A stretch of 64,000 bases of DNA from Thermogemmatispora tikiterensis (lineage in GTDB: Bacteria; Chloroflexota; Ktedonobacteria; Ktedonobacterales; Ktedonobacteraceae). The DNA is taken from contig NZ_MCIF01000002.1 of NCBI RefSeq assembly GCF_003268475.1, positions 5,152,100 to 5,216,099 of the forward strand, read 5' to 3'. Below the pieces are notes generated by a model, which worked only from the letters and a program-made list of their open reading frames with translations, did no database searches and was not told the DNA's origin. The translations under genes and the position numbers were made by a program. This document shows, one piece after another, positions 54,803-63,317 of this stretch; positions within the stretch are counted from its first letter, which is position 1; each line of letters starts with the position of its first letter.

Positions 54803-55672
54803 ATGACTGTCAAAGAGGCTCTGGAGTGGGGGCGGCGTCTGCTCCAGACGACGGGGCGCTCCGCTCGGGAGGCTGGACGCGATGTGCAGGTGTTGCTTGG
54901 CCATGTCCTGGGTGTGGAGCGCTCGGCTCTCTATGCCCATCCTGAACGAGAGCTGACAGAGGCGGAGCTGCAGCGCTTGACGGCCTTGCTGGAGCGGCGT
55001 CAGCGCGGTGAGCCAGTTGCCTATTTGCTTGGTCACAAGGAGTTTTTTGGACTGGACCTGCTCGTCGACCGGCGCGTGCTCATTCCGCGCCCGGAGACGG
55101 AACTCCTTGTAGAGGCAGTCCTTGCTGAGGCCCGGAACCGCCTGAGCCGGGGAGAGGTACCGATCGTTGCCGATATTGGCACTGGCTCTGGGGCTATAGC
55201 CGTGGCTCTGGCGGTGAGCGAGCCGCATCTGCCTTATCTGTATGCCTGCGACAGCTCAGCGGCGGCGCTGGAGGTGGCGCGGCTCAACTGTCAGCGGCAT
55301 GGAGTCAGCCAGCGCGTGCGTCTGCTGCAGGGCGATCTGGCGGAGCCGTTGCCCGAGCCGGTTGATCTACTGGTGGCCAACCTTCCTTATGTGGGCACCG
55401 AAGAACGAGAGCTACTGGCCCCGGACGTGCGCGACTTCGAGCCAGCGGAGGCTCTCTTCGCCGGTCCCCGTGGCTTAACGCTCCTGGAGCGTCTCCTACG
55501 ACAGCTTCACGAGCGTCCCGTGCTTAAAGATCGGGCGAAGGTCTTTCTAGAGATCGGCTATCAGCAGCGTGAGGCGCTAGAGGCGCTCGCGCGTCAGCTC
55601 TGGCCTGCGCTGCAGCTCACTTGTCAGCGAGATTATGCGGGTCAGGAGCGTCTCCTCATTCTGACCTTCTGA
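54803..55672 (+). CDS. prmC: Release factor glutamine methyltransferase PrmC
   Basis: This 289-residue SAM-dependent enzyme methylates the Gln of the GGQ motif in release factors. The N-terminal helical domain (about 1-85) has REAGRDVQVLLGHVLGVERS and RRQRGEPVAYLLGHKEFFGL. The catalytic part has LIPRPETELLVEAVLAEARN, the SAM-binding VADIGTGSGAIAVALAVSEP and the substrate loop VANLPYVG. The latter is NLPY instead of the commoner NPPY, a variant seen in some phyla. The C-terminal KVFLEIGYQQREALEALARQ is typical. GGAGGAAGG precedes the ATG. Confidence 0.95.
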   Translation: MTVKEALEWGRRLLQTTGRSAREAGRDVQVLLGHVLGVERSALYAHPERELTEAELQRLTALLERRQRGEPVAYLLGHKEFFGLDLLVDRRVLIPRPETELLVEAVLAEARNRLSRGEVPIVADIGTGSGAIAVALAVSEPHLPYLYACDSSAAALEVARLNCQRHGVSQRVRLLQGDLAEPLPEPVDLLVANLPYVGTEERELLAPDVRDFEPAEALFAGPRGLTLLERLLRQLHERPVLKDRAKVFLEIGYQQREALEALARQLWPALQLTCQRDYAGQERLLILTF

Positions 55673-55980
55673 AGTGTCTTCTCTACTGCAGACTGGCCGA
55701 ACCGGGAGCTGGCGGGGGAAGACGATTGCTCTAACAGTGAGGGAGGGGAGAGCATGTTGCCTATCCTCTCTTCCCTTTGTTCCCCCCCCCATTCTGGACT
55801 AGTATAAATCGGCGAACTCATTGCGTTCCTTTTGAAGGAGTCCGTATAATCGGACTACCGTCGTGCTTCTGGGTGGTCCCCTACCACGATGGAAGTGGCA
55901 AGATGGCCGGCCAGAGCGACGGAGAGGCAGACGAAGAACACGGTGGGGAGCAGCGACAGGCTCCTCACAGGAGACGGTAC
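55673..55980 (+). other. 308-base gap before the phospho-sugar transferase gene
   Basis: It contains a run of nine C residues (55782-55790) and the promoter at 55821-55850. The frame of the downstream gene is open through part of this gap, but the promoter position argues that this part is not translated. Confidence 0.5.
55821..55850 (+). promoter_or_regulatory. Promoter of the phospho-sugar transferase gene
   Basis: A perfect -10 TATAAT (55845-55850) lies 18 bases after TTGCGT (55821-55826). The predicted transcript start near 55857 lies before both candidate start codons (55903, 55981). Confidence 0.6.
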
Positions 55981-57408
55981 ATGGTCCAGGCCGGTGACTT
56001 GCAGTTGACTATGGCAGCGCTTCTGCCTGTGGCTTCCTGGCTTCCTCCACTGGCGCTGCCGTTGCTCGGAGGCGTTGCTGCTTTTGTTCTGACCTATCTG
56101 CTGACCTTTGCTGTGCGGGCGCTCTGTCTCCGCATGGGTTGGCTCGACTATCCTTCTGAGCGCCGTGTGCATACGGTCCCTGTTCCTCGTTTGGGGGGCG
56201 TGGCTATTTTCCTCTCGTTTGTAGTGGCTTCGCTCCTCTTCTATACACCAGCGCGCAATATTCCTACTTCTCTGTATGTGGAAAGCACGGTTTACTGGCT
56301 CTTCCTGCTGGCTTCACTGCTCCTGGTGACGGTCCACCTCATCGATGATCTGATTGGTTTGAAACCTCTGATTAAGTTGCTGGCGCAAACGGTAGCGGCG
56401 GCGATTCTCCTGGCACCCTGGGAAGGACGCTTTCATGGGATCTTTCTCTTCTCCTTCAATAATCCTTTTGCCCCTGGCTTAGTCTATCTGGGAGTGCATG
56501 ATAATGCGATCACGCTAGCGGCGATCCCCGCTCTCTGCTTTACCTGGTTCTGGATGGTGGGCATGATGAATACGGTCAATCTGATCGATGGGGTCGATGG
56601 GTTGGCCGCAGGAGTGGTAGGGATCACCGGCCTGTTTACCGCTTTGATTAGCTGGGTTTTCCATCAGGAGAGTATCGCGGTACTGGCGGCGATCTTCACG
56701 GGCGCGGTGCTGGGCTTTCTGCCCCATAACTGGAATCCGGCGCGCATCTTTATGGGCGATACAGGATCAATGTTCCTGGGCCTGGGGCTGGCGGTGATGT
56801 CGACGATTGGCGGGGCCAAGCTGGCCCTGGCCTTGATGCTGCTCGGGGTGCCGATCCTCGATGTGGCGGTGGTGGCGATCAATCGCGTTCGCCACGGTCA
56901 GCGCCCCTGGCACTATGACAAGACGCATCTGCATCATCGATTGATGGCTGCCGGGTTGACGGTGAAGCAGATCTGTTATCTGTTTTATGGGGTAACATTT
57001 GCCTTCGGAGTGCTGGCGGCTAGCCTCTCAATTTTGTCGCTCGATATCGCCAATCGACAGAATGCCCATCTCTTCAAGTTTATCAGTATCCTGCTGGTGG
57101 TGGTGATTATGGTGGCCCTGATCGTCTGGATCGATTATCGCCAGCGTCAGCGCGGGGGACGCCTCCAGCTCGGCGACCCTTCTCCTTCTGGCCATTCCGA
57201 TGGCGCTGCTGTCTCGGAGACGACTCAGAAGCAAGAGACAACACTGCCCGCAGAACACCTGCCCTCGACCTCGACCTCAGCCCCTGCCTCAACGAGGAAT
57301 CAGACCGGCGGCAATAGCTGGACACAGCCAGCCTCAAACAGCGAGGATGCCACTCGCCTGGAGCCAGGTGAATGGCGACTGCAGACCGGAATAGATCAGC
57401 TGCATTAG
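55981..57408 (+). CDS. Undecaprenyl-phosphate phospho-sugar transferase (WecA/MraY family)
   Basis: This is a 475-residue membrane enzyme of the family that moves a sugar-1-phosphate from a UDP-sugar to undecaprenyl phosphate, starting glycan or teichoic-acid synthesis. About ten helices are predicted. Family motifs on the cytoplasmic side are PSERRVHTVPVPRLGGVAIF, VHLIDDLIGLKPLIKLLAQ (Asp-Asp), NLIDGVDGLAAGVVGI, RIFMGDTGSMFLGLGL and the His motif KTHLHHRLM. This pattern is closer to WecA/TagO than to MraY. A 100-residue Ser/Thr/Pro-rich C-terminal tail is unusual. The ATG at 55981 follows CAGGAG by about seven bases; an ATG at 55903 would add 26 hydrophilic residues. Confidence 0.92.
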   Translation: MVQAGDLQLTMAALLPVASWLPPLALPLLGGVAAFVLTYLLTFAVRALCLRMGWLDYPSERRVHTVPVPRLGGVAIFLSFVVASLLFYTPARNIPTSLYVESTVYWLFLLASLLLVTVHLIDDLIGLKPLIKLLAQTVAAAILLAPWEGRFHGIFLFSFNNPFAPGLVYLGVHDNAITLAAIPALCFTWFWMVGMMNTVNLIDGVDGLAAGVVGITGLFTALISWVFHQESIAVLAAIFTGAVLGFLPHNWNPARIFMGDTGSMFLGLGLAVMSTIGGAKLALALMLLGVPILDVAVVAINRVRHGQRPWHYDKTHLHHRLMAAGLTVKQICYLFYGVTFAFGVLAASLSILSLDIANRQNAHLFKFISILLVVVIMVALIVWIDYRQRQRGGRLQLGDPSPSGHSDGAAVSETTQKQETTLPAEHLPSTSTSAPASTRNQTGGNSWTQPASNSEDATRLEPGEWRLQTGIDQLH

Positions 57409-57441
57409 TGGCCTTGAGCCAGCCAGGCTGGCTCAAGGCCA
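57409..57441 (+). terminator. Perfect 16-base palindromic stem directly after the stop codon
   Basis: TGGCCTTGAGCCAGCC and its exact reverse complement flank a single A, starting at the first base after the TAG stop. The hairpin is very stable but is followed by TCGCCTGTAC rather than a U run. It is probably a 3'-end or terminator structure. Confidence 0.65.
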
Positions 57442-57827
57442 TCGCCTGTACGTTGATACGTTTTTGGTGAGACTTGGTCGATCTTATCGACGTCTTTGTT
57501 CTTTCCTCGGCTCCATCATCACCAGGTCCTGCGATAAAGCAGACTCTGAGCGCGCGGATTGCAGGGGTAGATGGGAGAGGCTGATATATGCCCCATGAGG
57601 TAGTGCAAGGGATGCACAGACACCCTCTGGCTGATTCCCCTGTGGACCTCACAACAAGAAAAAGGACTAGCCAAAAGACTCAAGCCTGTGCTGGTCTAAG
57701 AAGGCAGAGGAGGTTATCCTCGGATTGGGGACAGGAGAGGATGGAGGCTTGAACCTGCAGCGGCAGAGTAAGGGTCTCCGCTCCTGCCCAAGAGCAGAAA
57801 ATTTCCGCCAATAATAGGAGGGAACCG
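57442..57827 (+). other. 386-base region upstream of the bacteriocin-like precursor
   Basis: The base composition becomes visibly less GC-rich here. It includes a small GTCGATcttATCGAC inverted repeat near 57478 and ends in the AGGAGG site of the precursor gene. No clear -35/-10 pair was found. Confidence 0.45.
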
Positions 57828-58634
57828 ATGGCTCTTCAGAAGCTCGCAGCTGCTAAGTTGCTAAGCCGTCGCCGCGCCATGAAAGGGGCGCTAGCTGGCG
57901 TCTTAGCGGCAACGCCGTTACTAGGGCAGGTGCCGGGCGTGAGTGCTGCTTCTTTAGGGATGAATCAGCCAGGCGTAAAGGTGCTTGCTCTGACAGGAAA
58001 GCTGCTTAAGCTAGAAGAGCAGCGCTTACGATCAACGCCAGGTTTTACTCAAGTAGAGGAATTTTTGAAGCAAAGAGGATTGGTGCTTTCTGATCCTTTG
58101 CTGGAAGGCTATTATCTCTATCGCCAGACGGGGCAGCACTGGGAGCAGGAAACTATTCTATCACTCAGCTATATACAACCATCGGGATCGCAGCAAGACG
58201 TAACAGTCACCTACAGTCGTAAGGATCAGCAATACAGTCTAGACATTGTGCTGGCTGATCGGCAACAGCACGTAGGAGAGGGCTACGTTGTTAGCAGTAA
58301 CGGCCAGATTGAGCTGGCGGCCCGCCTGCATGCTCAGGGGAACAAGCAGATTTTGCAAGTAGCTCAGCAATACGAGCAGGGCCTCCTATCACCTGCTGTT
58401 GATCCTGCCTCAAGTATTCAGTGTAACCTCTGTCGAGCCGTTTGTAGTGGGGTTGTGGGGACAGGATGCTCTATCCTGGGGGCGGTCTTTACCTGTGGTG
58501 AAATCTGTTTACCTCTGGGGGAGAATCCGCTTTGCTTCTCACTATGCGCCGTGGCCTACCGCCTTGTCTGCAGTATTGCCGGCACTTTTGATTGCGTCCA
58601 GCTCGTCTGTGTCGACGCTTTCCACGTTTGCTGA
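57828..58634 (+). CDS. Halocin C8-like Cys-rich bacteriocin precursor (putative)
   Basis: The protein has 268 residues. The N-terminus has a twin-arginine-like signal: SRRRAMKG, then a hydrophobic stretch ALAGVLAATPLLG and an Ala-x-Ala-type site near 38-41. Residues 45-198 are soluble, Gln-rich and Cys-free. The last 70 residues hold all twelve cysteines (199, 202, 206, 214, 223, 227, 236, 240, 248, 256, 261, 268), spaced among small and hydrophobic residues (CNLCRAVCSGVVGTGCSILG). Archaeal halocin C8 is made in the same way, as a Tat-signal preproprotein of 283 residues with an N-terminal immunity part and a Cys-rich C-terminal toxin of 76. AGGAGG lies six bases before the ATG. The function is inferred from this architecture and from the neighbours. 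Confidence 0.72.
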   Translation: MALQKLAAAKLLSRRRAMKGALAGVLAATPLLGQVPGVSAASLGMNQPGVKVLALTGKLLKLEEQRLRSTPGFTQVEEFLKQRGLVLSDPLLEGYYLYRQTGQHWEQETILSLSYIQPSGSQQDVTVTYSRKDQQYSLDIVLADRQQHVGEGYVVSSNGQIELAARLHAQGNKQILQVAQQYEQGLLSPAVDPASSIQCNLCRAVCSGVVGTGCSILGAVFTCGEICLPLGENPLCFSLCAVAYRLVCSIAGTFDCVQLVCVDAFHVC

Positions 58635-58680
58635 TCAGAGGGGGAGGCCACTTCCTTCTTCAAACTGGGCCAACTGAGGG

Positions 58681-58730
58681 TCACCTGATGGCGCCTGCGA
58701 GATCGCTCTCTCAGGTGATCCTCTTTTTTA
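58681..58730 (+). terminator. Attenuator-like terminator after the precursor gene
   Basis: TCACCTGA (58681-58688) and TCAGGTGA (58711-58718) form an eight-pair stem, extendable by further G-C pairs past a bulge, followed by TCCTCTTTTTTA. It lies between the precursor and the downstream export/redox genes. Partial read-through would give excess precursor over the accessory proteins. Confidence 0.72.
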
Positions 58731-58791
58731 GAGAGGGTAAGCCCTCTTGGCCGCATGCTGCCCTTAACCCGCGAGATGATCGGAGGCTTCT

Positions 58792-59346
58792 ATGGCGATA
58801 CTGGTGACAGCCGCTCGGCTCATTGGGGGCCTTGTTTTTTTGTGGGCTGGAGGAAGTAAGCTCGGTAGCCTAAAGAGCTTTACTCGGATAGTCCTCGAAT
58901 TTGATCTGCTACCTCCTTATGCCGCCAGGATATTGGCCTGTGTGCTGCCTGAGCTTGAGCTAATAACAGGCCTGCTCTTGCTGTTGGGGGTGATGGTGCC
59001 TTTCGCTTCTGTGGTGGCTCTGGCTATGCTGAGCTGCTTCTCCATAGCGCTCAGATCTGTCTCACGGCGGCGCAACGTCCTCACATGTGGCTGTTTTGGC
59101 TGGCGAGGGCAACCTGTAACCTATAAGGAGGCCTTGCTGCGTAACAGTTTGCTGGCGATCCTGGTTCTCCTCAGCGGCTTCTTCGCTGCTCTGCAGCCTC
59201 CTTCCCCATTACTACACCTTCCAACCGCTCAAGATATAGTGGCTTTCCTCCTGGCAGGAAGCGCCATTGAAATATATTACATCACAAAGGTTTTATGGAA
59301 GATAATTGAGGAAATGAAAGCATGGCAGGGAAGACCTTATGAGTAA
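58792..59346 (+). CDS. MauE/DoxX-like membrane protein
   Basis: This 184-residue protein has four to five membrane helices. The start MAILVTAARLIGGLVFLWAG and SKLGSLKSFTRIVLEFDLLP, then ILACVLPELELITGLLLLLG, are typical of the DoxX/MauE superfamily. A Cys pair lies in LTCGCFGWRG, the position conserved in MauE. MauE is needed for disulfide formation in methylamine dehydrogenase, working with MauD. Beside a twelve-Cys secreted peptide and a thioredoxin-like gene (62193), the likely job is disulfide formation or quinone-linked reoxidation. GGAGG is five bases before the ATG. It overlaps the next gene by eight bases. Confidence 0.8.
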   Translation: MAILVTAARLIGGLVFLWAGGSKLGSLKSFTRIVLEFDLLPPYAARILACVLPELELITGLLLLLGVMVPFASVVALAMLSCFSIALRSVSRRRNVLTCGCFGWRGQPVTYKEALLRNSLLAILVLLSGFFAALQPPSPLLHLPTAQDIVAFLLAGSAIEIYYITKVLWKIIEEMKAWQGRPYE

Positions 59347-59683
59347 AGCTGAGCAGTTTCTTGCGGTACTTCTCTTTGGGGCGGTGGTCCTCGATGGTAT
59401 CGCTGTTTTTGCTCTGGCCCTGCTGGCAAGCTTCTCATTGGCTCTGGCGCTGATTATATTAGCGTGTTTGTTCGGGGTCACCGGTGGGCTGGCGCTGAGC
59501 TATGGCTATGTTCGCCGCCACAGGCTGAGAGGGAGGGGGCAGCTGAGTGGGGGAGGGCAGCCATCGGAGAAAGATGGTAGCGGTATCAGTACGAGTCCCC
59601 CCAGCCATTTTCTCATCCTGGGCTGGGGCATGCTTGTTGCGGCACTGGTGCTATTTGGTCTCAGGCTGTTCTGGTTGCACTAG
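59339..59683 (+). CDS. Small three-helix membrane protein in the bacteriocin-like locus
   Basis: This 114-residue protein has two N-terminal helices (FLAVLLFGAVVLDGIAVFAL, SLALALIILACLFGVTGGLA), a Gly/Ser/Arg-rich loop, and a third helix (ILGWGMLVAALVLFGLRLFW). It overlaps the MauE-like gene (ATG inside the last codons), so translation is coupled. No family was recognised. In bacteriocin operons, small membrane proteins of this kind often confer immunity, and this is a reasonable but untested guess. Confidence 0.7.
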   Translation: MSKAEQFLAVLLFGAVVLDGIAVFALALLASFSLALALIILACLFGVTGGLALSYGYVRRHRLRGRGQLSGGGQPSEKDGSGISTSPPSHFLILGWGMLVAALVLFGLRLFWLH

Positions 59684-59708
59684 CACTAGGCGGGAAGAGA
59701 GCTGCAGG

Positions 59709-60482
59709 ATGGTGCAGAGCGCAGGTGAGCGGCCCCTGTTGGAGGTTGAAAGACTCAGTAAAGCCTATGGATATCTCCAGGCGGTGGATCAGATCAGTTT
59801 TCGGCTCTGGCCTGGGGAACTGGTGGCTCTGCTTGGCGAGAATGGGGCGGGCAAGACGACAACGTTGCAGATGCTGGCTGGCATGCTGACCCCGGATGGG
59901 GGAAAAATCTGCCTGCACGGGCAGCGCCTGACTGCAGGTGAGCTGAAGAGGCTCGTAGGCTATATGCCTGAGATGCCCGCTCTCTACCCGGGATTGACCG
60001 GCCAGGAGTTTCTTGAATTTGTGGGTGGGCTGCGTGGCTTCCCTCGTGCCATCTGTCGCCAACGTGCCAGCGAGCTACTCGTACGCTTTGGCCTGGAAGA
60101 GGTGACCCAGCGGCGCATTCGCGGCTACTCGCAGGGGATGAAACGCCGACTCGTGCTCTGTGCGACGCTCCTGCATCAGCCACCCCTGCTCTTGCTCGAC
60201 GAGCCGTTGAATGGGATCGACCCTTCGGGGGTCATACTGGTAAAGCGTGAGCTGGCCGCCTTAAGCGCGCGGGGGCATGCCCTGCTGATCGCAACGCATC
60301 TGCTGGATGTGGCTGAGCGTCTCTGCGGGAGGGCGATCATTCTGGCGCAGGGTCGCATCGTGGCCGATGGGAGCCTCGATGAGCTGCGTGCCCGGACCGG
60401 AGAGGCGACCCTGGAGCAGATTTTCGCCAGGCTGGCTCAGGTCGCCTTGGCTGAAGTGGAGAAGGAGGAAGAACGGCAATAA
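59709..60482 (+). CDS. ABC transporter ATP-binding protein
   Basis: This 257-residue ATPase of the ABC-2/DrrA-NatA type has Walker A GENGAGKTTTLQML (43-52 region), the Q-loop VGYMPEMPALYPGLTGQEFL, the signature YSQGMKRRLVLCATLL, Walker B PLLLLDEPLNGIDPSG and the H-loop LLIATHLLDVAERLCG. This subtype energises export or self-protection pumps for peptides, antibiotics and lipids. The ATG at 59709 has GAGAG upstream; the in-frame extension before it overlaps the previous gene and looks non-coding. Its stop overlaps the next start (TAATG), so it pairs with the following membrane protein. Confidence 0.92.
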   Translation: MVQSAGERPLLEVERLSKAYGYLQAVDQISFRLWPGELVALLGENGAGKTTTLQMLAGMLTPDGGKICLHGQRLTAGELKRLVGYMPEMPALYPGLTGQEFLEFVGGLRGFPRAICRQRASELLVRFGLEEVTQRRIRGYSQGMKRRLVLCATLLHQPPLLLLDEPLNGIDPSGVILVKRELAALSARGHALLIATHLLDVAERLCGRAIILAQGRIVADGSLDELRARTGEATLEQIFARLAQVALAEVEKEEERQ

Positions 60483-62215
60483 TGGGCGAGGAGAGTCAGA
60501 CAGGAGGTCGATGGAGGACCAGGCTCTTACGCGATCATTGGAAGAACCAGCTGGCTGCACTGATCCGCCTGGAAGGCTGGCTTCTGCGTGAGAGCTGGCT
60601 GGAAGCTCCCTGGTGGCGTCGAGTGGGGTCCCTGCTGGGCCTGTTGCTGCTGCTATGGCCGAGTGCTTCTGTGCTGAGCGCGGTCCTGCTACTGGCACCG
60701 GCCCTGATCGCTGAGTATCTGCCAGCAGCGATAACGATGACCGGTTGCCTGCTCGTGATCTTCCAGGTGCTGCGTGCGCCAGGGGTGCTCTGGGAGGGCG
60801 ATGTGCTGATCTGGTGTCTACTGGCGCCTGTGCCTCGTTCCTTGCTGCTGCTCCGCTCGATCTATCGGCTACTGAGGGATATGGTGGCGGCGATGATCGT
60901 CCTGCTGCTGCTGCCATCACTGGCGGTCTGGCTGACGCATGGCTCGGGAGTCCTGATCGGGCAGCTCTGGCTGACGGGCGCTTATCTGCTGCTATTGTGC
61001 TCGTTTCTGGCTCCTACAGGCTTGCTGCTTCTGGCCTGGTGTCTGGGGGTCAGGCGGGCGAGGAGCGCTGTGGCCTCGGCAGCGCTGCTGCTCTGCCTTC
61101 CCGCGCTGCTGGTTATCGGACTTTGGCTGGCGGCAACGGCTCAAGGAGGAAAGGGCTGGTTGGGGGCCTGGAGTGACATGGTGCAGGTGCCAGCAGCGCT
61201 GCTGCTCAGGGCAGAAGGAGATCTTTTAACCCTGCCTGCCGGACGGCTGACAGGGGCTGATGGCCTCGTCTTGCTGGGGGGGCTGTTGCTGTTGCTGGCC
61301 CTGGGAACTGGCTATCTCTGGCTGGGAAGCTGGCTCTATCAGGATATCTGGGAGGGCTTGCAGACGCAGCGTGAGAGGCGGAGCCGGCAGTCGGGGGCAG
61401 CCGTAGAAAGGCATCTTCTCTGGGAACTGGCCTGGCGTTTGCCGGGCCTTCCACCTTCCTGGGCTGCCTTACTTGGCTACTGCTGGCGTGAGGGAATGTG
61501 GAGCTGGACAGATCTGCCGACGATTGTGGTCGATGTGACTATCTCGGTAGGGATCATGGCCAGCACCCTCTTCTCACCGGGGGGGCTGCAGCTCTATCGT
61601 GATTTCTGGCCTGTTTTGGGGGTGCTCAACCTGCTCATGGGGAGCCTGCCCATGTTGCTGGTGCTAAGCAGAGGATTGATAAAGCGGCTGCTGCTGCCCC
61701 GGTGGCTATGGCGTAGTCTGTCTATCAAGGCAGGTAGCCTCTTTGGGGCTTTGTGGCTGGCCATCCTGCTGCCGTCGCTCGTGCTCTGGCTTGGCCTCTC
61801 CCTCATCGGCGGGTGGCTGCTGGGAGCTTCTCCCCTGGCAATTGTCATCTGCCTGCTGATGCTGGGCCTGGGCCTGGCGGCTGCTGCAGCTCTATCGTTG
61901 ATGGACGGAATTGTGGAGATGGCTGATGGGGAGCGATCAGCGTTCCCTGTTCTCCTGCCGACGGCCATCCTCGGGGTGCTCTTGTTGCTCAGCGTGACCC
62001 TGATTACCGCCTTGCTCTTCATCCCAACCTTGCCAGCGCAGCTTCAGCGGGATGTAGGTCTCTCCTCTCTCTCGTCCCAGGTGTGTATATTGACTGGCAC
62101 GCTTGCCACTTGTCTGATCGCTGGTATTACTGCACTGGCTTGCTGGCTGGGACGCCGGCGGTTGGCCCGCCTCCTGGGGCAGGAAGGACGTAATGCGGGC
62201 CGATATTCTGAATGA
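60482..62215 (+). CDS. ABC-type membrane subunit, probable exporter partner
   Basis: This 577-residue protein has about twelve to fourteen helices and little soluble mass, with an Arg-rich cytoplasmic loop near 290-320. The start is coupled to the ATPase stop by a one-base overlap, which strongly suggests one transporter. Segments such as MIVLLLLPSLAVWLTHGSGV and GGLLLLLALGTGYLWLGSWL are typical of large ABC-2-like permeases, but no exact family was recognised. It resembles in general character the partial membrane protein at the left edge. Export of, or immunity to, the Cys-rich peptide is the inferred role. Confidence 0.82.
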   Translation: MGEESQTGGRWRTRLLRDHWKNQLAALIRLEGWLLRESWLEAPWWRRVGSLLGLLLLLWPSASVLSAVLLLAPALIAEYLPAAITMTGCLLVIFQVLRAPGVLWEGDVLIWCLLAPVPRSLLLLRSIYRLLRDMVAAMIVLLLLPSLAVWLTHGSGVLIGQLWLTGAYLLLLCSFLAPTGLLLLAWCLGVRRARSAVASAALLLCLPALLVIGLWLAATAQGGKGWLGAWSDMVQVPAALLLRAEGDLLTLPAGRLTGADGLVLLGGLLLLLALGTGYLWLGSWLYQDIWEGLQTQRERRSRQSGAAVERHLLWELAWRLPGLPPSWAALLGYCWREGMWSWTDLPTIVVDVTISVGIMASTLFSPGGLQLYRDFWPVLGVLNLLMGSLPMLLVLSRGLIKRLLLPRWLWRSLSIKAGSLFGALWLAILLPSLVLWLGLSLIGGWLLGASPLAIVICLLMLGLGLAAAAALSLMDGIVEMADGERSAFPVLLPTAILGVLLLLSVTLITALLFIPTLPAQLQRDVGLSSLSSQVCILTGTLATCLIAGITALACWLGRRRLARLLGQEGRNAGRYSE

Positions 62216-62813
62216 GGTATCAGAGGACGAAAGGAAGGCACTGCTTATGTCGGTCGCACTCATTGGTCTCTGGATACTGATGATCAGCCTTGCTCTCTAC
62301 ACGATTGTGCTCGGAAGGGGCTTCCTCTCGCTGCAGCAAGCGTTACGTGATCTGAAGGCAGAGTTTCATGGGCGCTTTGAAAAAATAGTAGGCAATCCGG
62401 TCCCGGCTTTTTCTGCTCTCACGATTGACGGCCAGCAACGCTTGACAGAGGAGTTTTTACGCCACCGTCCTGCCCTGCTTGTCTTCCTTTCTCCGGCCTG
62501 CCCTCACTGTCATCGTGTCATGAGTCAGCTCGCTGAGCTTGCCTATCGTTGGCGAGAGCAGGGTGGAGTGATTATAGGGGTAAGCAATGGCGACCCCAGT
62601 GAAATGCTGAAGTTAGCACGCAAGATGGAAGCCGACTTTCCCATCCTGGCTCAAGAGGAATGGGAGCTGACCCAGCTTTTCAAGGTCTCCTCAACACCGT
62701 GGGGCTTTGCCATCGCCCCTTCTGGTCTGGTGACAGCGGCAGGCCCTCTGGGCACTTCGGAGCAACTGGATGCGCTTATAAAAGCCGCCGAGCTAAACGA
62801 GCCACTACGTTAA
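62193..62813 (+). CDS. MauD/TlpA-like thioredoxin-fold membrane protein
   Basis: The protein has 206 residues. One N-terminal helix (LLMSVALIGLWILMISLALY) anchors an outer thioredoxin/AhpC-TSA domain: VGNPVPAFSALTIDGQQRLT, LLVFLSPACPHCHRVMSQLA with the redox pair Cys103-Cys106 (CPHC), GGVIIGVSNGDPSEMLKLAR, and the cis-Pro region VSSTPWGFAIAPSGLV. This is the arrangement of MauD, the partner of MauE. A CPHC centre resembles that of DsbA, favouring oxidation of thiols or disulfide shuffling. It overlaps the ABC membrane gene by 23 bases, so it belongs to the same operon. Confidence 0.88.
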   Translation: MRADILNEVSEDERKALLMSVALIGLWILMISLALYTIVLGRGFLSLQQALRDLKAEFHGRFEKIVGNPVPAFSALTIDGQQRLTEEFLRHRPALLVFLSPACPHCHRVMSQLAELAYRWREQGGVIIGVSNGDPSEMLKLARKMEADFPILAQEEWELTQLFKVSSTPWGFAIAPSGLVTAAGPLGTSEQLDALIKAAELNEPLR

Positions 62814-62828
62814 AGTCGCTTTTGTGAG

Positions 62829-62959
62829 CTTGACGCTCAGAGGAGGTGCCTGGAAGGCTCTGTCTCGAACAACTGGTGATCATAAAAGAGATGTTGATCT
62901 CGACGCTGAGCATTGGGCCGCCGCTGGCTCTCGTAATCCTCGCTGGAGAGATCCGGTAA
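62829..62959 (+). pseudogene. Decayed copy of the small membrane protein gene at 63846
   Basis: From CTTGACGCTCA and GGAGG onward this stretch matches 63823-63920 closely. In the copy the start codon ATG has become AGG (62855-62857), yet the following Leu-Cys-x-Glu-x-x-Val-Ile, then LSIG...EI, remains readable and ends at a TAA (62957-62959). A GTG at 62846 directly after GGAGG might still start a 37-residue peptide, but the spacing is too short. A partial duplication followed by decay is the simplest reading. Confidence 0.6.
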
Positions 62960-63317
62960 GCATGGCGAGCGGGCCGAACAGGTGAGCCTTTAGCTGCTGG
63001 GGATATATTGAAGAAAGAAAAATCATAAAATAATTAGTAATGAACTATTCGGGCAGGTCGACGAGCAAGCGAGGAAGCTCCCCTTTCTATCTGCCCCTGG
63101 CTATCCTTCACCAGACAGAGCTGTGGCGGGTCTTCCCGGTGAGGGTGAAGGAAGCTGGCGGCCTTGCATAAAGTGAGGAGAGGATTCGAGAAGAGGACTA
63201 TCAAAAAGACTAGCGATGGTGCTGGCACTCTCGGTGAGCATCAGGCATCCTTGACTCAGATACGTCTCGATAGATGCAAAGAGAATAAAACAGGCATTAT
63301 GAAATTATTTAGGCAAA
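62960..63317 (+). other. 358-base AT-richer gap
   Basis: No gene with a ribosome site was found. The stretch near 63000-63050 is strongly AT-rich and could hold a promoter for the small secreted peptide; no exact -35/-10 pair was assigned. Confidence 0.4.

Noticed and set aside
55777..55980. Upstream extension of the WecA-like protein
   Set aside because: The promoter with TATAAT at 55845-55850 lies inside this segment, and the encoded residues are unlike the family.
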